A program made the translations under genes and the position numbers. A stretch of DNA of 64,000 nt from Tubulanus polymorphus (taxonomy: Eukaryota > Nemertea > Palaeonemertea > Tubulaniformes > Tubulanidae). Below, in pieces: positions 55,741 through 64,000 of this stretch. The notes beneath the pieces were generated by a model that was not told the DNA's origin, did no database searches, and saw nothing but the letters and a program-made list of their open reading frames with translations. Positions within the stretch are counted from its first letter, which is position 1, and every line of letters starts with the position of its first letter. Location: the NCBI RefSeq assembly GCF_964204645.1, contig NC_134033.1, positions 9,334,231-9,398,230 on the forward strand. The letters are read 5' to 3'.

Positions 55741-56770
55741 CCATTATTAATAGGCGCTGATCATTATTGGGAAATAGTAGATGGTGACATCATACGCGGT
55801 AATGGACCCGTAGCTATCAAATCTAAGATTGGTTACTTGTTATCGGGGCCAATTTCGATAAAACATAGAACAGACTCAGTATCGCAATTTATGATTGCAG
55901 CAGATGATGCTCCAGATGTTATAACGCGTTTGTGGTCAATAGAAACACTTGGTAAAGAACACCCAGACACTGTGAAAAGACGTGAAATAAATCTACAGGA
56001 TTATATTGACTCTATAACGTTTGATGGTGAGCATTATGTAGCACCATTACCGTGGAAATTGGAACATTGTTCATTACGACATTATACGCGATCAAAAGAT
56101 GCCGGATTTATCGAAGAGGTTCCACTTGACGAATATGAGTTACCTTCTGGTTCATGTCACTATCTCGCACATCACCCGGCTACAACACCTGTCAGGATAG
56201 TATATGACTGTAGTTGTCGAGAAACGAAAAACTCAGCCAGCTTGAATGATTGTCTGGAAACGGGCCCTGCACTACAGAATGACATTATTTCTATATTGTT
56301 GCGTTTTCGTCTGAAAAATGTCGCGAAAAACACAGCCAGCTTGAATGATTGTCTGGAAACGGGCCCTGCACTACAGAATGACATTATTTCTATATTGTTG
56401 CGTTTTCGTCTGAAAAATGTCGCGATATTGGCCGATATAGAAAAGGCCTTTTTGCAAATTCGATTGAAAACACCCGATAGTGACTTTACTAGATTTCTAT
56501 GGATTACAGATGTGAATGATCCATCGAAAGGATTCAAACTCTATCGCTTTAAAGTTGTGTTATTCGGTGCTCGCAGTAAAATCCGAAGCTAAATCCGAAA
56601 ATGTTTCTTCAGATGTACCTATCGCAAAAAACCTTGGACTGGAGTGGACTGTATCTGTCGATGAAATCGGTCTTCAGCGCGTGTTTATACCGGATAATGA
56701 CGTCATTACTAAACGAGATGTTTTACGTCACTCATCGCGTGTGTTCGATCAACTTGGATTCGTCGCTCTC
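55741..56770 (+). pseudogene. BEL/Pao reverse transcriptase and RNase H connection, deleted
   Basis: LLIGADHYWEIVDGDIIRGN and YLLSGPISI, then VRIVYDCSCRETKN, motif A LADIEKAFLQIRLK and the start of motif B. A 99-bp in-frame duplication (56237 and 56336) repeats SLNDCLETGPALQND. After 56590 the catalytic YxDD part is deleted and the sequence resumes at KNLGLEWTVSVDEIG and KRDVLRHSSRVFDQLGF. About 250 unrelated bases lie between this part and the protease region. Confidence 0.88.
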
Positions 56771-56788
56771 GAGTGTGTGTTTATTCAG

Positions 56789-57308
56789 GAAAGGGATGCG
56801 TATCACCCACATACCCTTGAGAGAGCCTTGGTTGAGAGCAACAACGAAATAGCAGGGGTATTGGTTCAAATGACGCCGATTCATGTTGTAGAATCAACTG
56901 GTCATAAGATATCAGCAGATGAAGAAAACAACACAGTAATAACTACAGTCGAGAATTTGGACGAAAGCAAAGAAAACAACAACACAGTAATAACTACAGT
57001 CGAGAATTTGGACGAAAGCAAAGAAAACAACAACACAGTAATAACTACAGTCGAGAATTTGGACGAAAGCAAAGAAAACAACAACACAGTAATAACTACA
57101 GTCGAGAATTTGGACGAAAGCAAAGAAAAAAACAACACAGTAATAACTACAGTCGAGAATTTGGACGAAAGCAAAGAAAACAACAACACAGTAATAACTA
57201 CAGTCGAGAATTTGGACGAAAGCAAAGAAGAAAACAACACAGTAAAAACTTCAGTCGAGAATGTGGATGACAGAATTTTTACCGATTTACATGATGCCCA
57301 GGATCTAG
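56789..57308 (+). CDS. Host exon with seven 51-bp coding repeats
   Basis: Acceptor TTTATTCAG/GA and donor CTAG/GTAAGA frame 173 open codons. The front (HTLERALVESNNEIAGVLVQ) is followed by seven copies of a 17-residue unit, TVITTVENLDESKENNN, at 56930-57287, and by an acidic end IFTDLHDAQDL. Joins in phase to 57437. The gene is not recognised. The exon starts immediately after the BEL remnant. Confidence 0.6.
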
Positions 57309-57436
57309 GTAAGAAAGTTCTCATACCCGTACTCTAATGATGCATAGTTTTGTAGAAAGAGATGAAAATTCTCTAATTACTACGCATCTGTTATTTATAT
57401 ACATATTTATCATTAGTATTTATCTTATATTTACAG

Positions 57437-57499
57437 GTTTCGATGCACTTGCTATCAATTCGCCAATAAAACTCCGAGCGAAAAAACTTAAACCAGAAG
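57437..57499 (+). CDS. Small host exon following the repeat exon
   Basis: Acceptor ATTTACAG/GT, donor GAAG/GTAATG, 63 bp, phase 1 in and 1 out. Encodes FDALAINSPIKLRAKKLKPE. Phase agreement with 57308 supports the join. Confidence 0.6.
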
Positions 57500-57584
57500 G
57501 TAATGAATGATAACTGAAGAATATGTCACTTAACATAGATTGAATTATATATTTTATTAAAATTAAATTAAATTCGCCGCAATA

Positions 57585-57720
57585 TCGAAATATCGAATGT
57601 CTATAATCGCCACAATATCGAAATTCGCCACAATATCGAAATTCGTCACAATATCGAAATTTGTCACAATATCGAAATTCGTCACAATGTCGAAATTCGT
57701 CACAATGTCGAAATTCGCCG
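57585..57720. repeat. 18-bp tandem repeat (CACAATATCGAAATTCG)
   Basis: About seven units of CACAATATCGAAATTCGT with small changes. Reading frames on both strands are by-products. Confidence 0.85.
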
Positions 57721-57748
57721 TCCAAGTACGTTTAGGGAATGTGATGAT

Positions 57749-57967
57749 TCACACTCTCGTGGGAATTGCTCTAATACCTATAGGCACTACAAGGTTCTCA
57801 TCATAAATGTTTTCCAGCAACGATTTTGTGACTGATTGAGGGAGAGCCGATGGAATGCTGTGCAATATCTTTAAATCCTGCATCACAGTTTGGTAGCCAT
57901 ATTTTAACACAGCGTGCTCTATTGTCATTGCTTCCAACAACTTCAACTCTCTAATGAGATTAGAGAC
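57749..57967 (-). CDS. Possible terminal exon of a minus-strand gene
   Basis: A long pyrimidine tract and TTATTATAG acceptor precede 73 open codons ending VPIGIRAIPTRV and a TGA. The composition (HAVLKYGYQTVMQDLKILHS) looks like a real protein, but no family is recognised and no partner exon was found. Confidence 0.4.
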   Translation of the reverse strand, partial: VSNLIRELKLLEAMTIEHAVLKYGYQTVMQDLKILHSIPSALPQSVTKSLLENIYDENLVVPIGIRAIPTRV

Positions 57968-58002
57968 CTATAATAAAAAAATAAAATCATTCAAAATTTA
58001 AA

Positions 58003-58323
58003 CAAATAAAATTTATCCAAAGGTTAATTAAACAGGAGTAGATTTATTTTTCTTGGACAGGTGTCTCATTGAGATACTGATATCACAATACTTAGTATCA
58101 CAAATTGTTTTCCTGTATCTCAAATTTGTGGGCGGGGGGGGGGATTGTATGGGGGTACCCCTAGGATCGTTTTAGTTATCTTTTTTTATGCAGTGCAAAT
58201 AAATCATTGTTTTTATATCAACTTTACACTGTTTAGCTCATTTGAATCAGAGAAAAGACAGGGGCAGATCCAGACGCGGATCCGTACGCGGCGCGCCCCT
58301 ATTTTTTGCCAGAAAAAATCGCA
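58003..58323. repeat. Duplicated 315-bp block, copy 1
   Basis: Nearly identical to 58495-58811: from AAATAAAATTTATCCAAAGG through a poly-G run and GGGGGTACCCCTAGG to CGCGCCCCTATTTTTTGCCA. The end GGCAGATCCAGACG resembles hAT-type termini (CAGTGGCGGATCCAGA at 58479). Confidence 0.85.
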
Positions 58324-58494
58324 TAATGTTGTTAAAAAATCCTCTTGGTTGAGCTCGGATTCTGTATTCCTGACTCGCCATCGCGCTTCCAATCATTGTA
58401 TCATTATCTAAGTATCTTTGTCACAGGGATATTATTGGTTTTGCAGCAGCGCGTCCGCGTGAACTGTCCGTGTACACGCAGTGGCGGATCCAGA

Positions 58495-58811
58495 TGAAAT
58501 AAAATTTATCCAAAGGTTAATTAAACAGGAGTAGATTTATTTTTCTTGGACAGGTGTCTCATTAAGATACTGATATCACAATACTTAGTATCACAAATTG
58601 TTTTCCTGTATCTCAAATTTGTGGGCGGGGGGGGATTGTATGGGGGTACCCCTAGGATCGTTTTAGTTATCTTTTTTTATGCAGTGCAAATAAATCATTG
58701 TTTTTATATCAACTTTACACTGTTTAGCTCATTTGAATCAGAGAAAAGACAGGGGCAGATCCAGACGGGGCGTACGCGGCGCGCCCCTATTTTTTGCCAG
58801 AAAAAATCGCA
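58495..58811. repeat. Duplicated 315-bp block, copy 2
   Basis: Differs from copy 1 by a handful of bases and a small gap near the GGATCCGTACG segment, so the duplication is young. Confidence 0.85.
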
Positions 58812-60368
58812 ATTGGTGTAATCTACCACTACTTTTGGCCGTGTGCGAACTACCATTGGGATCAGTAAAAGTAACTGAAAATGCGTCTGTCATGTTTGAA
58901 ATGATCGTTACTGTGGTGTCATGGCCTATACTTTCATCGATCATCCGTTCTCGCGTTTGTTTATTATTGTCTGCGGACGTTCGAAGTTGAAAGCGGTGAG
59001 TTTTAAGTTCAAATTCATACTTAAAATCAATGTTTCTTATTATATATTTATCAATTACTCGTTCTTAAGGTCCGTGGGAACCATGTGGTATATGATATCC
59101 ATCACCAAACTTGTTATAATTCATGATTTGATGCTTGAAACAACTCGTGGACCGGCCCAACTGTCAAAATGCTAAAGAGGCAAGTGCCCGTGACGTCAGA
59201 TAATTTATGCGCAAGAAGGGCGATGTGAAATGTTAACATTTGGAGGAACCATCTCACCATTTAGTTTCACTACGTGTCGGAGTTAGTTTTCGCGCAGTGT
59301 TTGATTTCACCCGCGGCAATTAAATAGGCCTGCTGAGCTTGCGTCAGTTTTCGCGCAGTACCGGTAATGTAAAACATTCTGTGATACGGTATTAGTTTTC
59401 ACGGGTTATAAACTATATTTATCCACCAATGAAATATTTGAAAAATATAATTCAATATTTAATATGATTATCGAGCTCACGCATTATTAATAAATTATCG
59501 AAATGTTTTACATTTTGTCTTTTTCCTCATCATTTTTTCTGTATATTTGGATAGTTGTCCCTTCCAATTCTTTTCTCAGAAATAAAAACTAGATAATTTT
59601 ATTCGTAGGCCTAAATGTCAAAAACAAGACCAAAATGTAAATAATAATGAAAGCTTCATTTTCAGATAAATACAGATTTCCGTGTACAGCGTACAAACAG
59701 GCCATTATTATTTTCATTCTCGAACAATTTAAGGTATACCGCAATGAGAGTATATTTTTTCATTCAATTTCTCATCCAAACTGTTTGATTCTTTCAATTT
59801 TCCACCGAGTCATTAAACATTTTTCTTTATTAGATTTAATTTTCAACAACTAGTTACAACAAAATCAAGGTATGGAACTGTGAAAGAATGAATTATATTC
59901 AAATGACTGAAAGGACTGAATTAAAAATCGTTTTTCATTTTTCGTGATGATTCGTTCGCAGAATAATACGTAAGACCATGATAAATTAGATTTAATTTTC
60001 GTATTTTCATATTTTCTTTTTTACTCAAATTGTTAAGTGATCTTAAATGAAGTTACTCATATAATTTTAAGCTGCAACTTCAGCTGATATTCTAGGCAAT
60101 TCACATGAGTTGGTCACTTAATGATATATTCTAAAGGAGTTATCACTTATTCATCACTAAAGTTACAAATCTTACTTTAACTTGTATTGAATATCAGGCT
60201 TAAATTATCAAGACACAGCGTCCTTTTAACACGGTTTTAGGCACGGATATCCTTTTGTAGACATGAGCTTTAGTTTTGTTGTTTGAAAATTGAATCTGAA
60301 CATATTTTCAATAACGACATCTACGTGAATATTTTTTCATGTACCAATTAAAAAGTTTTAAATTCTAG
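58812..60368. other. No recognised genes
   Basis: AT-rich sequence upstream of the pogo transposase. One short frame (58921-59175) looks hydrophobic but has no signature. The first exon or promoter of the transposase may lie here. Confidence 0.5.
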
Positions 60369-62234
60369 GAAAAAACGTGGTCCATATAGGCGGTCATATT
60401 CAGTCGATGCCTTAAAAAAGCGCTATCACTAGCTACATCAGGAAACAGCATAAGAGCTTCAGCACGTGTTTATGGCATCCCAGAGGCCACATTACGAGAC
60501 AAATTGGCAGAAAGGTCTGTTGTCGGAGCCAAGAGTGGCCCACAGCCCATACTTGGCTTAGAGATTGAGGAACAGTTAACAACATGGGTAGAGAATATGG
60601 CAAAAATTGGTTATGGGCGAACAAAACAAGAATTATTAGATACAGTTCAGCGATGCCTCAACAAAGACGAAATGCAGACCCCATTTAAAGAAAATAGACC
60701 TGGCAAAGATTGGTTTTATTTATTCATGAAACGCCATCCGCACCTTGTAATTAAATCTACAGAAAATCTGTCGATGCCTAGGGCTCTATGTACGTCAGTA
60801 GATATCATCAGTACATGGTTTGCAAATTTTGAGAGAGAGATAACGAACCTGGATGGTGGAGAAGAATTGCTAAAGGATGGGTCTCGGATATATAATTTCG
60901 ATGAAAGCGGTGTTTCTCTCTGCCCAAAATCCGGCAATGTCATTGGTATAAGAGGAAAGCCACTGTATAGCATCGTGAACGAGAATAGAACTCAGATTAC
61001 TCTGGGTGCCTGTGTCAATGCAGTTGGATCTGTCATACCACCTATGCTTATATTTCCTGGTCAACGATTTCGATATAATCCAATTCTTGGTGCACCTCCT
61101 GGAACTTATTTCGGTTGTAGTGAGAACTGGTGAATTAATAATCCTCTTTTTTTATGGATGGATAGCCAATCATTTTGTTGCTAACATTCCGAAAAAGAGG
61201 CCAATATTGCTTCTTCTTGATGGCCATTCATCTCACATTGACCTTGAGATCAGTAAGTTGTGTAGGAATGAGGGGATTTACCTTCATTGTTTCCCACCAC
61301 ATGCCAGTCATATCATTCAGCCACTTGATGTTAGTTTCTTTAAGCCATTTAAAACAGCATGGAAAAAACATGTTAAGATTTTCCGGGATTCTAAGAATGG
61401 ACAGCAAGTGACCAAACAGTCATTTTCTTCCGTAATTAACAATGCCTGGTTTGAAGCCCTAAAACCTTCAAATGTTACCAATGGCTTCCGTGCCACTGGT
61501 ATATATCCACTTAATGCGCATGCTATCAAAGGAGAAAAGCTAGCCCCTTCCACGTCATGGGACGATGCTGCCTCAGCAACTATACAACTTAAGGCAAGGT
61601 CTCCACATAAAATTCTAAATGACCCACCAGAGGTAACCGCCTTGAGAATGTTTGAGGACGCACTATCTCCAGAAAAGGTCAATATTTACAATACGAGATT
61701 GGTTGAGGGATTTCACCTTTTAAACGATGCCGTCTACGATATTTGGAAAACACAAGAAAAAGCTAATGCTGTTTTGACAGAAAACTTGAATCCACCATCG
61801 GTGGATCAGCGAACCATTGACAGCGATCGAGAACCTTCCTCATCAACTAACGAAAATATTAAGAGTTCGTCATCATTTGATGAAACACTCAAATATCCAA
61901 AATTAGGAAAACGATTCAAAAACGATGACAAAAGAAAACTAGGGCTGACTTTCCATCTAAGCATCTTACTGGGGATCAAATGATGGCATTTTTCAACAGG
62001 AAGACTGACAGAGCAGACACAAAGAGGAAAACAGCAAAGAAAGGAATAGATGAGAACGTCTGCCAAAAATGCAGACAGAATTTCACAGCGGAATCAATTG
62101 AAGGAGGCGAGTGTGTTGGCTGTGACCACTGTCCTAGGTGGTTTCACAAAAAGTGCACGGATATTGGTTGTGACGAAGGCAACGAAAATGAATCGATTGA
62201 TGACCTCGACTTCTGGTGCACATTTTGCATATGA
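60369..62234 (+). pseudogene. pogo/Tigger-type transposase with C-terminal PHD-like finger
   Basis: After an acceptor-like TTCTAG, an HTH-psq segment (KKRGPYRRSYSVDALKK ... GIPEATLRDKL) is followed by a CENP-B-type binding domain (GRTKQELLDTVQRCL, RPGKDWFYLFMKRHP) and the DDE_1 core with YNFDESGVSL, LLLDGHSSHID and HIIQPLDVSFF as the three acids. The C-terminus has CQKCRQNF ... CVGCDHCPRWFHKKC ... FWCTFC, a PHD-like finger. Breaks: single-base frame changes near 60423, 61155 and 61940, and a TGA at 61132. All catalytic residues are present. A cut-and-paste DNA transposase acting in the nucleus. Confidence 0.9.
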
Positions 62235-62249
62235 TTTTTTTTTGTAATG

Positions 62250-62570
62250 TAACATACATGAAATGTTCATGATGTTACGTTTCTCTTTTCCTCTCATACA
62301 TTTCATGGCATCGTTTGTTAAACATACATGAAATGTTCATGATGTTACGTTTCTCTTTTCCTCTCATATGGCATCGTTTGTTAAACATACATGAAATGTT
62401 CATGATGTTACGTTTCTCTTTTCTTCTCATATGGCATCGTTTGTTAAACATACATGAAATGTTCATGATGTTACGTTTCTCTTTTCCTCCCATATGGCAT
62501 CGTTTGCTAAACATACATGAAATGTTCATGATGTTACATTTCTCTTTTCCTTTCATACATAGATGGCAAA
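62250..62570. repeat. Tandem repeat, about 62 bp x 5
   Basis: Units with AACATACATGAAATGTTCAT, GATGTTACGTTTCTCTTTTC and ATGGCATCGTTTGTTA. The first unit is eight bases longer. It lies directly behind the transposase stop. Confidence 0.9.
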
Positions 62571-62627
62571 AGCTGATTCTCACATATAATGTTTTCGAGA
62601 ATTAACTGCACATTTCTTTCATTTCAG

Positions 62628-63180
62628 CTGTAAAGTGAATGTAATCATTTATGGAGACAGTTTCGTCGAACGGTTGAGGAAAATATGGGATTTCAGCCAC
62701 CCAGAAATATGTGCAAACTTGGCTGGCTACGGAGGTGCAAAAATACCTGATATTGACAATCAAATAATGGCGCTGCATAGAAACAAATATGAGCTTGTAA
62801 TTATTTCTGTGGGAGGGAATGATTTAGATAGCCACTGTGTTGTAGAAAAGAGCATTGCAGCATATGACTGCATGATTCAAAAGTCAACCACCAGACATTA
62901 TACCACCGATTTTGTTTGCCTCCCACTGTACAAACGCGCCAACACCAGGAATTGCAATGAGGTCGAGTACAACAAAAAAATAGATAATTTCAACGGGTAC
63001 ATGTTTGACGAATTGGATGGACCAGCAGTAAAAGTATGGAAATGTAACAATCTCGGTTGTCGAAATGGTGCTTGGCCTACAAGACTGCTTCAGGACGGGG
63101 TTCATTTTAATGCAAATGCGAACAATAAATTTAAAAACCATGTCCGTCAAATCATTATGAACAAATGGTATAATCTTTAA
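62628..63180 (+). CDS. SGNH/GDSL-like hydrolase exon
   Basis: Acceptor TTTCATTTCAG, then 184 open codons. Block I IIYGDSFVERL (nucleophile Ser), block III VGGNDLDSHC (Gly and Asn of the oxyanion hole) and block V LQDGVHFNANANN (Asp and His). All four SGNH positions are filled, so an esterase-type fold is likely. Such domains occur as single-exon parts of retroelement and host genes in invertebrates. The upstream exon was not found. The stop is followed by no clear poly(A) signal until AATAAA near 63332. Confidence 0.7.
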
Positions 63181-63683
63181 AAGCGTCCACATTCTGTAAA
63201 CCTGTGCGGTTCACGTACAATGTGTACGGAACCTGCGCTATAATACGTCATAGATTTTGTAAAATTTTGAATGTTTGATTTTTGTTAATTTACTTTACCA
63301 ACTAAAACTATCTATTTATTACATAAATGAATAAACATCGTTTCAATTTCACATAAATCCTTTATATTCGATGATTATTTGTCGTGAAACTTTTCGTTAT
63401 CGCTGAAAAGTAGCGCTACTAATAGCTATATTCGCTATTTATATTTTTCTCCGCGACTCCTAGTAGATCCAAAAAAATGTTATGTTGTTTTTCTTCAGAA
63501 CGACAGAAAGATTCGTTATTTTTCGGAAAATCGCTATTTTTGATTGGTTCTAGTTCTCGCTCAAATTTATTCGTCCGAACGTCAGAAAATATTATTGTTC
63601 ATTTATTGGTTTAACTTTATTTAAATGCTTGAAACCAATTAGCCTTGATTACTTAAAATACTTAACATACCTTTCTTTTGTAG

Positions 63684-64000
63684 TATCAAAAACATATTTA
63701 TCAGCCCTGTTTATGCTGTTGGAATGCATCACCATTCGGCGGCTACACTCGATGTAGGTACAGGTTACATTTGCCAATATGAACCAGAAAATATCAAAGA
63801 CCCCAATGCGATCATGGACCAAGACAGAAACACGAAGCAAGTCCTGGCCTATCTTAAAAGAAAAGATGCTGCTGCCCTTGCTTCAATTAAAGAATGCGTA
63901 CACAGTTGCATCGTTGTGAAATGCAACGGAGAGGCGGTAACACGTAGTCGTTTTATCGGGCCTGAGCAGAAGTGTACATTGGGCTTCAAGTGTAAGGAAG
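63684..64000 (+). CDS. HIRAN-domain exon, cut by window edge
   Basis: Acceptor CTTTTGTAG/T and an open frame to the window end. SPVYAVGMHHHSAA, CQYEPENIKDPNAI and VLAYLKRKDAAALASI follow the HIRAN pattern (variable first strand, then R/E-P-x-N-x-x-D-x-N-A-I and V-G-Y-L-x-R). HIRAN domains bind DNA ends in HLTF and also occur alone in invertebrate proteins. The gene continues beyond the window. Confidence 0.7.

Noticed and set aside
62250-62570. CRISPR-like array
   Set aside because: The repeat has no variable spacers, it is a plain 62-bp tandem repeat in a eukaryotic genome.

Overview
The window is a piece of an animal (metazoan invertebrate) nuclear genome, AT-rich, with spliced genes and a dense load of transposable elements; nothing in it is prokaryotic. 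The exact phylum cannot be read from the sequence. The mixture of Polinton-like DNA virus, pogo/Tigger, BEL/Pao, chromo-type LTR, jockey/CR1-like LINE and tRNA-derived SINE is typical of marine invertebrates. | Host backbone: a minus-strand ionotropic glutamate receptor gene runs across most of the window. Its signal-peptide exon is at 46580-46682 and its exons continue leftward to the window edge (15 exons found, all splice phases agreeing). They encode an amino-terminal domain, S1, M1, pore loop, M3 and the start of S2. The introns hold most of the mobile DNA. The right end (56.8-57.5 kb and 62.6-64 kb) has exons of other, plus-strand genes: one with seven 51-bp coding repeats, an SGNH hydrolase exon and a HIRAN-domain exon. 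| Centrepiece: an endogenous Polinton/Maverick-like DNA virus at about 15.5-32.5 kb lies in an 18.3-kb receptor intron (15346-33651). It has a retroviral-type integrase with chromodomain, a candidate double jelly-roll major capsid protein, about ten small structural or membrane-type proteins, zinc-finger proteins, a candidate late transcription factor resembling poxvirus VLTF3, and a protein-primed family B DNA polymerase whose motif C is split by an intein. Nearly all its genes start at the same motif, a T-run followed a few bases later by TAAATAAATG. That is the architecture of poxvirus late promoters and is the most interesting signal here. A diverged copy of four of its genes lies in inverted orientation at its right end. 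Genes are broken by single-base changes, mostly in A/T homopolymers, plus scattered stops, so this copy is decayed or the assembly has run-length errors. | Other regions: MITEs with a TATGGTGGCTGA terminus occur at 6.7-8.4, about 32.5-32.9 and 34.3-34.7 kb. Minisatellites lie at 7.1, 9.1, 13.5, 57.6 and 62.3 kb. LINE remnants are at 39, 43.6-46.0 and 49.8 kb, an LTR gag at 52.2-54.0 kb, a deleted BEL element at 54.6-56.8 kb, a duplicated 315-bp block at 58.0/58.5 kb, and a pogo/Tigger transposase with a C-terminal PHD-like finger at 60.4-62.2 kb.
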